A DNA stretch of 64,000 nucleotides. Source: Martinezella lusitana. Lineage in GTDB: Bacteria > Pseudomonadota > Alphaproteobacteria > Rhizobiales > Rhizobiaceae. Below, piece after piece: positions 43,966 to 52,857 of the stretch; position 1 is the stretch's first letter; every line of letters begins with the position of its first letter. The notes under the pieces were generated by a model that worked only from the letters and a program-made list of their open reading frames with translations, was not told the origin of the DNA and ran no database searches. The DNA lies in contig NZ_JAFEVL010000010.1 in the NCBI RefSeq assembly GCF_016901135.1, positions 491,992-555,991 of the forward strand. The letters run 5' to 3'. The translations under genes and the position numbers were made by a program.

Positions 43966-45398
43966 GCGACGGCGATCAAAATCACGGCAAGCATGAGATC
44001 ATCATCGTCAAGCGGCATAGCGGCCAAGATCAGGATACCGGCCATGGCGGTGCATGGAAGATCGCCTATGCCGACTTCATGACGGCCATGATGGCGTTCT
44101 TCCTGGTGATGTGGCTCGTGAACGCCGCAAACGAGGAAACGAAGGCCTCGGTCGCCTCCTATTTCAATCCGATCAAGCTTGCCGATGAGAAGCCGACGGA
44201 GAAGGGTCTCAAGAAGCCTGTCGACCAGGCTGAAGGCGAGAAGAATCAGCAGAAATCAAATAAGCCGCAAGACAGACCGAACGACGGCAAATCCGCCAAG
44301 ACGGGCGAAGACCTGACGTCCACCTCCGGCGACGAGACGAACTACTCGGAGGCTGACTTCTTCGAGAACCCCTATTCGGTCCTGGCGGAAATCGCACAGG
44401 AAGTCGGTCAGCAGGCCAATGTCAGCGCCAAGGGCGAGGGCGGTGCCGCCCAGTCGGGTCCGGCCACGGGCGCGGACGGCGGTCAGGCCTATCGCGATCC
44501 ATTCGATCCGGATTTCTGGACCAAGCAGGTCAAGGTCTCCAGCGCGTCGAAGAATGCGAACGAGGAACAGTCCGCCAAGTCGGATCAGTCGCCAAAGGGC
44601 GAAGTCATCGCGCTTTCCAAGGCAACCGCTGCCGATACCGGCCAGCCGGCCAATCAGCCTCAGACCCCGGAACAGCAACCGACGGTGAGCGAGCAGCAGG
44701 CATCCGGCGCGCAGCAGCAGAACAATCGGGCAGGAAAGTCGGCACAGACCGCGAGCGCCGTCGGGCAGAGCGATGCCTCGACCTTCGAGGACAACGCCGC
44801 CGTGGCGCAGGGCAAGAGCACGACGCCGACCAAGGAGCAGCAGCAGGAAGCCAAGGAACTGCAGCAGGCGATACAGGCTGAGATCAACGGTGTCGCGGGC
44901 CAGCTGGCCGAGGGTCTGCAGGTCACGTCGACCGAAGGCGGTCTGTTGGTGACGATCTCCGATCAGAGCAACGACCCGATGTTCAACATCGGTTCCGCCG
45001 TGCCGCGCCGGGAAATGGTGCTGGCAATGGAGAAGATCGGCAAGATCCTGGCTGAGCGCAAGGGATCGATCCTGGTCCGGGGCCATACCGACGGACGCCC
45101 CTATATGGTTGGCGGCCGTAACGACAACTGGCGGCTGTCGCTCGACCGCGCCCAGAGTGCCTACTATATGCTGACCGGCGGCGGACTGGATGAGAAGCGA
45201 ATCGTGCAGGTCTCCGGCTTTGCGGACCGGCGCCTGAAATTGCCCGACGATCCCTTCAACGACGCCAATCGCCGTATCGAGATCCTGATTGCGAACCCGT
45301 CGAGCCAGGCGTCGAAAGACCAGGCACCTCCCGATACCCAGAACCCCGTGAAGCCCGTCCCGGGCAAGGGCAAGTCAGGCCAAGGCAAACAGGGATAG
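43962..45398 (+). CDS. motB: Flagellar stator protein MotB
   Basis: MotB anchors the stator to peptidoglycan and carries the proton-channel aspartate (Asp38 in KIAYADFMTAMMAFFLVMWL, the single membrane helix, about 33-53). A very long disordered periplasmic linker rich in Gln, Lys and Ser (about 70-300) is typical of rhizobial MotB and is thought to interact with MotC. The C-terminal OmpA-like domain (about 315-450) holds LVRGHTDGRPY, LSLDRAQSAYYML and NDANRRIEILI for peptidoglycan binding. It is cotranscribed with motC and fliK. Confidence 0.96.
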   Translation: MSDGDQNHGKHEIIIVKRHSGQDQDTGHGGAWKIAYADFMTAMMAFFLVMWLVNAANEETKASVASYFNPIKLADEKPTEKGLKKPVDQAEGEKNQQKSNKPQDRPNDGKSAKTGEDLTSTSGDETNYSEADFFENPYSVLAEIAQEVGQQANVSAKGEGGAAQSGPATGADGGQAYRDPFDPDFWTKQVKVSSASKNANEEQSAKSDQSPKGEVIALSKATAADTGQPANQPQTPEQQPTVSEQQASGAQQQNNRAGKSAQTASAVGQSDASTFEDNAAVAQGKSTTPTKEQQQEAKELQQAIQAEINGVAGQLAEGLQVTSTEGGLLVTISDQSNDPMFNIGSAVPRREMVLAMEKIGKILAERKGSILVRGHTDGRPYMVGGRNDNWRLSLDRAQSAYYMLTGGGLDEKRIVQVSGFADRRLKLPDDPFNDANRRIEILIANPSSQASKDQAPPDTQNPVKPVPGKGKSGQGKQG

Positions 45399-45401
45399 TC
45401 C

Positions 45402-46706
45402 ATGATGCGCAAACAGCATCGTCATAGCCTTGTGCTCGCGCTGACCTTCGGCATGCTCCTGCCGGGGGGCGTGCGCGCCGAGGGGCAGGACATCCTGCCA
45501 CTCTACAAGATGCTGCGCTCGCTCGAATTCATCCAGGATTCCGTCGTCGCGGGCGACAGCTCCGCCGGTGAAATGCAGCGTTTCATGCTGGCCACAATCG
45601 ATGAGCGCCTGCGCAATGCGGACAAGGCTGTTTTCGACGACGACCGTAACGTCGATGCGGCCCTGATCTACACCATGAGCGGTGGCAATCCGGAAACACT
45701 CGAATATCTGATGTCGCGCGACGTCAACGGCAATTTCGACAACCGGGTTGCCGACCTTCTCAGGAAGTATCTGAACGGCAAGGGTCTGCTGGTCGTCAAC
45801 ACGCTCGCCGACATTGCCAAGGAATATCGTGACAAGCCGATCGGCCCTTACCTCGCACTGGTTGCCGGCAATGTGATGTCCGGCAAGAACGCGGCGGCGG
45901 CCTTGAAGCTTTACGACTGGGCGCGATTGACCGCACCGGGGACGATCGTAGAGGAATCGGCACTTCGACGCTCGCTTGCACTGTGCGCCGATGCCGGGCT
46001 GGTGCCATCAGGGCTCGAATATGCGCAGCGCTACACGAGGCGCTTTCTGCATTCGCCCTATGCAAGCCAGTTCGCCGATCTTTTCGTGCAGCTGGTCGTC
46101 GACCACGACTCCGATGTCAAACAGCAGGATATCGTCGATATCCTCTCCTTCATGGATCCTCCCAGGCAACGGGAAATCTATCTGCGTATGGCACGCCGCG
46201 CGGCGATCGCCGGCAAGTCCGATCTCGCGACGCTCGCGGCCGGTCGCGCCCAGGCGATATCAAATGACGGTAGCGATGCCTTCGGCGCATTGGCGGGCTT
46301 CTACGGCGGGGTTGCGGGCGTATCCACGCCAGCTCTGCAATCGGCGGTCAACAATCTCAACCAGATGCCTGCGGGTGAATTGAACACGCAGGATCGTGCG
46401 TTGCGCGATGCTGCCAAGGCGGTGGCGCAGGAGATCCTGCGCGCACCGGACCCCGTAAGCCTCGGGCAAGGCACTCTTCCTAATCTGCCAAACCAACAGA
46501 GTACTGAACACGATGCTGCTGTGACGAATCAACCGGGAGGCCAATTGCCCGGCACGGCGGGTGTTGAGGAGGGAGCCGCGGCAAGCGCGGCTCGTACCCC
46601 GGAGGGAGGGCGGCAGGAGGCCGACTCTTCGTTCAATGCATTCGTCACGACGAGCCGTTCGAAGCTTGATGCGATCGACGGCATGTTGAAGCAGGAAAGT
46701 CATTGA
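45402..46706 (+). CDS. motC: Periplasmic motility protein MotC
   Basis: MotC is a rhizobia-specific periplasmic protein that interacts with MotB and is needed for motor function; its chaperone MotE is encoded at 30680. The 434 residues start with a signal peptide (about 1-26, SLVLALTFGMLLPGGVRAEG). A helical domain follows with LYKMLRSLEFIQDSVVAGDS and RFMLATIDERLRNADKAVF. The C-terminal ~80 residues are low in complexity. It starts three bases after motB and its stop is adjacent to the fliK start. Confidence 0.93.
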   Translation: MMRKQHRHSLVLALTFGMLLPGGVRAEGQDILPLYKMLRSLEFIQDSVVAGDSSAGEMQRFMLATIDERLRNADKAVFDDDRNVDAALIYTMSGGNPETLEYLMSRDVNGNFDNRVADLLRKYLNGKGLLVVNTLADIAKEYRDKPIGPYLALVAGNVMSGKNAAAALKLYDWARLTAPGTIVEESALRRSLALCADAGLVPSGLEYAQRYTRRFLHSPYASQFADLFVQLVVDHDSDVKQQDIVDILSFMDPPRQREIYLRMARRAAIAGKSDLATLAAGRAQAISNDGSDAFGALAGFYGGVAGVSTPALQSAVNNLNQMPAGELNTQDRALRDAAKAVAQEILRAPDPVSLGQGTLPNLPNQQSTEHDAAVTNQPGGQLPGTAGVEEGAAASAARTPEGGRQEADSSFNAFVTTSRSKLDAIDGMLKQESH

Positions 46707-46708
46707 TC

Positions 46709-48328
46709 ATGAACGACATCGGTATATCCGGCGCCTCTTCGGGGGTGGATGTTCTTGCTTCCGCCAAGGGTGCCCGCCCGGGAAAACAGGATGACGGCAA
46801 GGGATTTCTGGATGCGCTGACCGGCTCACTCGGCAACGGACGTAACACGTCGGGGACGAGTGCCGGTACCGACGCGAATGCCGCTGCCGATATGAACGAG
46901 GACACGGATACGGATACGGGGAAGGCAGCGTCGGGCGATAAGGCGCCTGACGCTCTGGCTTCCAGCGCTCTGGCTGTCGACGAAAGCATCGATGCCGGGG
47001 CTGGAATGATCGATACGTCCGCCGCCAATCTGGCCAATCTCGCCGGCCTGCCCAAGGGCGCCAAGCTTGCCCAAGGTGCAGGGACAGCCACTCTCTCCAA
47101 GTCGTTGATAGAGCTTCAGAAGGCGGCTGCGGCCGATGCTTCCGCCGGCTCCGCTACTGACCCGGCTGCCGCGACGACGGATCAGGCCATGCCCTCTTCC
47201 GAAGCGGGTGAGGCGGGTAAAGTGCCAGTGCAGCCCAAGAGCCTGGATCAGCTCGCCGATATCGCGCAGCAATTGGTCGAGGTGGCCACCGCCGTTGACC
47301 AGCCGGCACCGGGCGAAGGTGACGGCAAGACACCGGTCGTAAAGGGTGGCAAAGGCACGTCAACCACTGATGACGGTAAGTCTTCAGTGACACAAGGCGC
47401 GCATACGGCTGGAACGATCTCGGACGCCTTGTCGCTCCTCAACGCTCCGCAGACCGTTGCCGCGGCGCAAGCCGTAGCGGTACCAAATGGTCAGGCTACA
47501 GGCGATACGAAGGTTCAGGGAGCCGTGCTCGGCAAGGCGGCGCTGACGCAAGACTCGTCGGACAATACGGCGGCGTTGCCAAGCGACGGCAATGAAGCGG
47601 ATACGGCGCAGACATTTCGGGTGGCGCGCGCAGATGGACGAGGCGGCTCGCTCGACATGTCGATCACCAAGAATGGTGACGACGCGGCAGATGTCAATGT
47701 GGCGGCCTCGGCGAACGGCGATGGGCAGTCGGTCACAGTGCTCGACAGTCGCCGCTATCTGGGCCTGACCGCTAGCCCCAACTCGGCGCTCGTTGCCGGC
47801 TCGCTTGCGGGCGATCGCGAGTGGTCGGCTGCGATGCAGCCGGGCTCGGCGCTCTCCAACGCAGCAAGTCAGACGAGCACCGGCAAGGTCGTCAACACCC
47901 TCAAGATCCAGCTGCGCCCCGACAATCTCGGCGATGTCACGGCCACCATGCGGCTTTCCGGCGACCAGTTGAGCGTCGACCTGAAGGTGCAGACAGGCGA
48001 GGCCTACAGACAGCTCCATGCCGATCAGAGCCGCATGGTCGATGCGCTGCGGGCTCAGGGCTATCAGGTCGACAGCATCACGGTGACGATGGCGTCGAAT
48101 GCGGATCAACAGTCCGACACCGGCAGCCGGCAATCCGGATCGGGGCAGTCGCAACAGCAATCCCTCTTGAACCAGGGGCAAGGCGGCGATGCACGGCCGA
48201 AGGGCCAGAACTATTCGGGACAGCAGGCAAATGGCAATAACGGCAATCGCAGCTCGGGTGAGCGCGGCGTGGAAGACGGCGCTGCTGGCAACGCTCTGCG
48301 TTCTCGCTCTGGCGCAGTTTACCTGTGA
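46709..48328 (+). CDS. fliK: Flagellar hook-length control protein FliK (formerly MotD)
   Basis: FliK measures hook length and triggers the export switch. The ~540 residues are mostly a long Ala, Ser and Gly-rich disordered region. A conserved C-terminal hook-control domain (about 380-465) shows TLKIQLRPDNLGDVTATMRL, LSVDLKVQTGEAYRQL and LRAQGYQVDSITVTMA. The gene was called motD in S. meliloti before being recognised as fliK. The start ATG at 46709 follows the motC stop closely. Its last ~98 bases overlap the transglycosylase gene in another frame. Confidence 0.92.
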   Translation: MNDIGISGASSGVDVLASAKGARPGKQDDGKGFLDALTGSLGNGRNTSGTSAGTDANAAADMNEDTDTDTGKAASGDKAPDALASSALAVDESIDAGAGMIDTSAANLANLAGLPKGAKLAQGAGTATLSKSLIELQKAAAADASAGSATDPAAATTDQAMPSSEAGEAGKVPVQPKSLDQLADIAQQLVEVATAVDQPAPGEGDGKTPVVKGGKGTSTTDDGKSSVTQGAHTAGTISDALSLLNAPQTVAAAQAVAVPNGQATGDTKVQGAVLGKAALTQDSSDNTAALPSDGNEADTAQTFRVARADGRGGSLDMSITKNGDDAADVNVAASANGDGQSVTVLDSRRYLGLTASPNSALVAGSLAGDREWSAAMQPGSALSNAASQTSTGKVVNTLKIQLRPDNLGDVTATMRLSGDQLSVDLKVQTGEAYRQLHADQSRMVDALRAQGYQVDSITVTMASNADQQSDTGSRQSGSGQSQQQSLLNQGQGGDARPKGQNYSGQQANGNNGNRSSGERGVEDGAAGNALRSRSGAVYL

Positions 48329-48863
48329 GGCGTTCGCATCCGGAAACGCGACGCCACCCGATAACGGTGCCGCCGGCCTCTGCGAACGTGAGATTCAGTC
48401 GGCCGCCGCGAAATACGGAATACCGGAAGGAATCCTTTACTCGGTCGGGTTGACGGAAACGGGACGCAAGGGTTCGCTCTATCCTTACGCCCTCAATATC
48501 GAAGGCCGGCCGGTCTTCCCGCCGTCCGAAAATGCCGCCCTGCAAGCTTTCGCCGCAGCGCGACAGAACGGCGCAAAGCTTATCGATATCGGCTGCATGC
48601 AGATAAACCAGTATTTCCACGGCGAGAATTTCGCCTCTGTTGCCGCTATGTTCGATCCTCGCAGTAACGTCGAGTATGCCGCCAAGTTTCTCCGCAACCT
48701 CCATGACCAGCATGAGACTTGGACGATGGCGGTAGCTAGATACCACGCCGGTCCGAACAATAACCCCGCCCAGAAGGTCTATGTCTGCCGCGTGATCGCC
48801 AATCTGGTTGCCACGGGCTACGGAAAATGGACGCCCAACGCGGCGACCTTCTGCCAGGATTAG
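48231..48863 (+). CDS. Flagellar-locus lytic transglycosylase (SLT family)
   Basis: This 210-residue exported enzyme should cut peptidoglycan to let the rod pass, replacing the muramidase half of enteric FlgJ. A signal peptide (about 14-37) is followed by an SLT domain: YGIPEGILYSVGLTETG with catalytic Glu76, IDIGCMQINQYFHGENF, and AVARYHAGPNNNPAQKVYV. The start ATG lies within the end of fliK, in a different frame, with AGG four bases upstream; about 98 bases overlap. A later start is possible, but the signal peptide needs this region. Confidence 0.85.
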   Translation: MAITAIAARVSAAWKTALLATLCVLALAQFTCEAFASGNATPPDNGAAGLCEREIQSAAAKYGIPEGILYSVGLTETGRKGSLYPYALNIEGRPVFPPSENAALQAFAAARQNGAKLIDIGCMQINQYFHGENFASVAAMFDPRSNVEYAAKFLRNLHDQHETWTMAVARYHAGPNNNPAQKVYVCRVIANLVATGYGKWTPNAATFCQD

Positions 48864-48943
48864 ACAACCTATAGGTTGCATACCGCTTCCGGTTAGCCGC
48901 CACTAACCCTTTCGATGTAGTTGACAGCCGCGAGATGGCCTGA

Positions 48944-48961
48944 ATTACGCATATTCGTAAT
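48944..48961. promoter_or_regulatory. 18-bp LuxR-box-like dyad upstream of rem
   Basis: ATTACGCATATTCGTAAT is palindromic at 16 of 18 positions, the usual length of a LuxR-family operator. VisN/VisR, encoded at 17175-18670, are LuxR-type regulators that activate rem in related bacteria, so this is a strong candidate VisNR site. It is 183 bases upstream of the rem start codon. Confidence 0.5.
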
Positions 48962-49005
48962 GTAATAACTAACTACTTTTTTATCGGTGTAAATTGCCGA
49001 GCACC

Positions 49006-49052
49006 CACTATATCTAGTGCAAATCGCTCCTTGAAAGTTAATCAATTATTAA
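49006..49052. promoter_or_regulatory. Second dyad and CtrA-type box in the rem leader
   Basis: CACTA-TATC-TAGTG (49006-49019) is a perfect dyad. TTAATCAATTATTAA (49038-49052) is an exact TTAA-N7-TTAA match, the CtrA full-site spacing, 91 bases before rem. The 280-base region is unusually AT-rich for this sequence. Confidence 0.5.
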
Positions 49053-49143
49053 TTCCCGTCACTCATTTCCGACAGTTGTTCGTGATTCGCCCGATTCGTA
49101 CCCATAGTTCATCGAAACACCACACTGATTCGGAGGCGGACGA

Positions 49144-49815
49144 ATGATCGTAGTGGTTGATGAGCGAGAGCTTGTTAAGGACGGATATACTTCACTCTTT
49201 GGACGGGAGGGCATCCCGTCCACGGGATTTGATCCTCGCGAATTTGGCGAATGGGTCACGACGGCGGCAGAGGGCGATATTGCGGCGGTCGAGGCATTTC
49301 TAATCGGGCAGGGACAGCACGTACACGAGCTTCCCAGGGCGATCCGTGACCGGACGATGGCACCCGTCATCGCGGTCAGCGATCATCCCTCGCTTGAATC
49401 GACTCTTGCGCTTTTTGATTGTGGCGTCGACGATGTGGTCCGCAAGCCGGTGCATCCGCGGGAGATCCTGGCGCGTGCCGCGGCAATCCGCCGTAGGCTC
49501 AAGGCCATCAACAACTATACCGATATCGGCGCGATTCGCATCTTTGCCGATGGTCGCGACCCGGAAATCAACGGTGATGTCTTTGCATTGCCACGGCGTG
49601 AGCGGCGCATCCTGGAATACCTGATCGCCAATCGCGGTCGCCGGGTAACCAAGACGCAAATCTTCAATGCCATCTACGGCATCTTCGATGAGGAAGTCGA
49701 AGAAAACGTGGTGGAGAGCCATATCTCGAAGCTGCGCAAGAAGCTGCGCAAGAAGCTTGGTTTCGATCCGGTCGACTCCAAGCGCTTCCTTGGTTACTGC
49801 ATCGATTGGAGCTGA
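49144..49815 (+). CDS. rem: OmpR-type motility activator Rem
   Basis: Rem is the growth-phase-dependent activator of flagellar genes below VisN/VisR. The 223 residues comprise a degenerate receiver domain (1-118) and a winged-helix OmpR-type DNA-binding domain (about 125-222). The latter shows [40 protein letters not shown] and [10 protein letters not shown]. In the receiver the expected phospho-acceptor position reads VEAFL (Glu50), while Asp6 and Lys101 (VRKPV) remain, so it is probably active without phosphorylation. It is flanked by a rich regulatory region and an intrinsic terminator, so it is a single-gene unit. Confidence 0.94.
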   Translation: MIVVVDERELVKDGYTSLFGREGIPSTGFDPREFGEWVTTAAEGDIAAVEAFLIGQGQHVHELPRAIRDRTMAPVIAVSDHPSLESTLALFDCGVDDVVRKPVHPREILARAAAIRRRLKAINNYTDIGAIRIFADGRDPEINGDVFALPRRERRILEYLIANRGRRVTKTQIFNAIYGIFDEEVEENVVESHISKLRKKLRKKLGFDPVDSKRFLGYCIDWS

Positions 49816-49854
49816 AGCTCCCGCTCCTGCCTCCAGCCAGTTGAATTCAAACAG

Positions 49855-49886
49855 AAGCCCGGGAATCCAGCGATTCTCGGGCTTTT
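49855..49886 (+). terminator. Intrinsic terminator after rem
   Basis: AAGCCCGGGAAT and ATTCTCGGGCTT form a 12-bp stem (one G-T pair) with a CCAGCG loop, followed by TTTT. It isolates rem from flgE. Confidence 0.8.
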
Positions 49887-50088
49887 GCTTGGGCAGTCGT
49901 CAGGCTGATGTTTCCTTTCGAAGGTGCGTCGTCTCTTACCGTTTGGCGTCTCGCTGATGCCCGGGCGGATGCAATGCGACGCTCTTTGAAAAGTCACCTC
50001 GCGATGAATGACTTTTCCTCCTCTCAGACAGCTTCACGCAAGGCCCGCCACCTACTCTCAGTCGCAAGAAGGAAAACGAGGATTCCAG

Positions 50089-51354
50089 ATGAGCATTTTC
50101 GGTAGCATGAAAACCGCGGTTTCAGGGATGAATGCGCAAGCGAATCGTTTGGCAACCGTCTCTGACAATATCGCCAACTCCAGCACGACAGGCTACAAAG
50201 AGGCGACGACGAGCTTCTCCTCCCTCGTGCTGCCTTCTTCGGGCGGCAGCTACAATTCCGGCGGCGTGGAGACTTCGGTTCACTATGCGATTTCGCAGCA
50301 GGGCAACGTATCGTCCACCACTTCGAGCACCGACCTTGCAATCCAGGGTAACGGCTTTTTCGTCGTTCAGAGCGCGGCGGGACAAACGTTTCTAACCCGC
50401 GCCGGCGACTTCTCGGCCGACGCCAGCGGCAACCTGGTCAATTCCGCCGGCTTTACGCTGATGGGCTATTCCGCCGCGGCTGGCTCCCCTTCGGTTGTCG
50501 TCAACGGCTTCGGCGGCATGGTCCCGATCAATGTCAACCAGAGTGGCGTAACTGCGGTCGCGACGACGACCGGCACCATGTCGGGTAATCTCGATTCCAA
50601 CGCCGACATCGCCACCAGCAGCGCGACCGGATACCTGCCGTCCGAAAACCAGTCGCCAGTCACCACCGACACGAGCAAGGCTTCGATTACGGGCTACGAC
50701 AGTCAGGGCAACGCCGTCACCTTCGACGTCTACTACACCAAGACTGCCGACAACACCTGGGATGTCTCGGTCTACAACAAGGCGGACGCCGCTTCGGGCG
50801 ACACGCCGTTCCCCTATTCTTCCGGCGCTGTCGGCAGCACGACCCTGACGTTCGACGACAATGGTGCGCTGACATCGGGCGGCACGTTCGACGTCACCTT
50901 CGGATCCAACTCGCAGACCATTGCCATGGATTTCACCGGCTTCAGCCAGGTAGCCACCGATTTCAGCGCCACCGGCAAGATGAACGGTCAGGCTCCCAAC
51001 CCGGTGACGAGCGTCACCATCGGTAAGGATGGCACTGTCAACGCCGTCTACAAGGACAGCTCGACCAAAGCACTCTACCGCATTCCGCTCGCCACGGTGG
51101 CAAGCCCTGACAATCTGACTGTGGAAACCGGAAACGTCTATTCAGCGAATGGTGTGTCCGGCGTAACGGTCAGTGGTTGGCCACAGAGCGGCGGGTTCGG
51201 CTACATCCAGTCCAACGCACTGGAGGAATCCAACGTCGACCTCGCAACCGAGCTGACGAATATGATCGTGTCGCAGAAGAGCTACACCGCGAACTCCAAG
51301 GTCTTCCAGGCCGGTTCCGATCTTCTCGACGTTCTCGTCAACCTGCAACGTTAA
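50089..51354 (+). CDS. flgE: Flagellar hook protein FlgE
   Basis: This is the 421-residue hook subunit. It begins MSIFGSMKTAVSGMNAQANR with the rod/hook signature DNIANSSTTGYKE. The central beta-rich hook domain is Thr/Ser-rich, including VTFDVYYTKTADNTWDVSVY. The C-terminal signature is QSNALEESNVDLATELTNMI. The chosen ATG at 50089 follows GAGGATTCC; the longer frame from 50008 does not fit the family. It heads the flgE-flgK-flgL-flaF-flbT-flgD-fliQ operon. Confidence 0.96.
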   Translation: MSIFGSMKTAVSGMNAQANRLATVSDNIANSSTTGYKEATTSFSSLVLPSSGGSYNSGGVETSVHYAISQQGNVSSTTSSTDLAIQGNGFFVVQSAAGQTFLTRAGDFSADASGNLVNSAGFTLMGYSAAAGSPSVVVNGFGGMVPINVNQSGVTAVATTTGTMSGNLDSNADIATSSATGYLPSENQSPVTTDTSKASITGYDSQGNAVTFDVYYTKTADNTWDVSVYNKADAASGDTPFPYSSGAVGSTTLTFDDNGALTSGGTFDVTFGSNSQTIAMDFTGFSQVATDFSATGKMNGQAPNPVTSVTIGKDGTVNAVYKDSSTKALYRIPLATVASPDNLTVETGNVYSANGVSGVTVSGWPQSGGFGYIQSNALEESNVDLATELTNMIVSQKSYTANSKVFQAGSDLLDVLVNLQR

Positions 51355-51378
51355 AACGGATAGGGTATCGAGTCAGTC

Positions 51379-52854
51379 ATGTCGCTCACAACAGCACTCA
51401 ATAACGCACAGGCGATATTCAACAATACAGGCGCGCAGAGCAGCGTCGTATCGAACAATATCTCCAATGCTAGCAACGCGGATTATTCGCGTCGCCAGGC
51501 GATGTTGACGACCGACATGTCTGGCGCGCAGGTCGTGAAGATCGCTCGCGCCGATGAGCCAGCGCTGCAGAAGGCCTATCTCAGCAACGCGTCGGCCGAC
51601 TCTGCGCAGCAGTTGCTTCTGAAGGCCTATAACAGCCTTCAGTCAGCGACACTTGGCGGCAACGACAACGAGACCGCACCTGCAACCTACCTGTCCACCT
51701 TTCAGACGGCGATGCAGACTTATGCGGGGTCGCCGTCCAGCACCACGGCGGCTCAATCCGCCATCAATGCGGCTCAAAGCCTTGCCACTGGGCTCAACGA
51801 CGCCACGACCGCGGTGCAGAGCACCCGGGCCGATGCCGATAAGCAGATCGCGTCCGATGTCGATACGCTGAATGGTCTGTTGAATCAGTTCCAGACGGCA
51901 AACGACGCGGTCAAGTCCGCGACGGCAACCGCCGGACCTACTTCGAGCGCGGTTGCCGATGCGCTCGATCAGCGCGATTCCGTCTTGAAGCAGATCTCGC
52001 AGATCGTCGGTGTGACGACGGTGACGCGCGCCAACAACGACGTGGCGCTCTACACCACGAACGGTGCGACCCTCTTCGAGACCATTCCACGCTCGGTGAC
52101 CTTTACGCCGACGAATTCCTACACGGCAGGCACTGTCGGCAACAATGTCTACATCGATGGTGTTGCATTGCCTGCGGGTCAGGGCGCCGCCACCACAGGG
52201 CAGGGTAGCCTGCAGGCGTCGTTGCAGGTTCGAGACGACGTCGCTCCGACCTACCAGAAGCAACTCGATGAAATCGCGCGCGGTCTGGTAACGGTCTTCT
52301 CGGAGAAGAACCAGTCGGATCCTACCGCAGCGGCACAGACCGGTTTGTTCACCTGGAGCGACGGTACTGTTCCGACCAGCGCATCGGTCGTCACGGGTAT
52401 GGCCGGCTCGATCACCGTCAACTCGGCATTGATCGCCTCGCAGGGCGGCAATCCGGACCTCCTGCGCGACGGCGGTATCAACGGTACGGATTATGTCGTC
52501 AACACCAGCGGCGATAGCGGTTATTCCACCCAGCTGGATGCCTATATCACATCCATGAACACGAAGATGGACTTCGACTCCAGCGCGGGCTCCGACACGA
52601 ACGCCAGCCTCATGGATTATTCGTCCAGCTCTATCGGCTGGCTCGAGGGGCAGCGCAGCACGGCAACGACGGCGGGTGAAAACACATCTGCGGCACTCTC
52701 GCGCTCCTCAAGCGCCTATTCAAACGCGACCGGCGTCAATCTCGACGAAGAGCTGACGCTGATGATGGATATCGAACAGTCCTACAAGGCTGGAACCAAG
52801 ATATTGAACGCAGTCAACGAGATGCTTCAATCGGTACTGGATATTGCGAGCTAA
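51379..52854 (+). CDS. flgK: Hook-filament junction protein FlgK
   Basis: This 491-residue first junction protein (HAP1) begins MSLTTALNNAQAIFNNTGAQ with the signature SNNISNASNADYSRRQAML. A long helical and beta middle includes DALDQRDSVLKQISQIVGVT, and the C-terminal hook-like motif is GVNLDEELTLMMDIEQSYKA. It lies between hook and filament together with FlgL. It follows flgE by 24 bases and is four bases from flgL. Confidence 0.95.
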   Translation: MSLTTALNNAQAIFNNTGAQSSVVSNNISNASNADYSRRQAMLTTDMSGAQVVKIARADEPALQKAYLSNASADSAQQLLLKAYNSLQSATLGGNDNETAPATYLSTFQTAMQTYAGSPSSTTAAQSAINAAQSLATGLNDATTAVQSTRADADKQIASDVDTLNGLLNQFQTANDAVKSATATAGPTSSAVADALDQRDSVLKQISQIVGVTTVTRANNDVALYTTNGATLFETIPRSVTFTPTNSYTAGTVGNNVYIDGVALPAGQGAATTGQGSLQASLQVRDDVAPTYQKQLDEIARGLVTVFSEKNQSDPTAAAQTGLFTWSDGTVPTSASVVTGMAGSITVNSALIASQGGNPDLLRDGGINGTDYVVNTSGDSGYSTQLDAYITSMNTKMDFDSSAGSDTNASLMDYSSSSIGWLEGQRSTATTAGENTSAALSRSSSAYSNATGVNLDEELTLMMDIEQSYKAGTKILNAVNEMLQSVLDIAS

Positions 52855-52857
52855 GCC

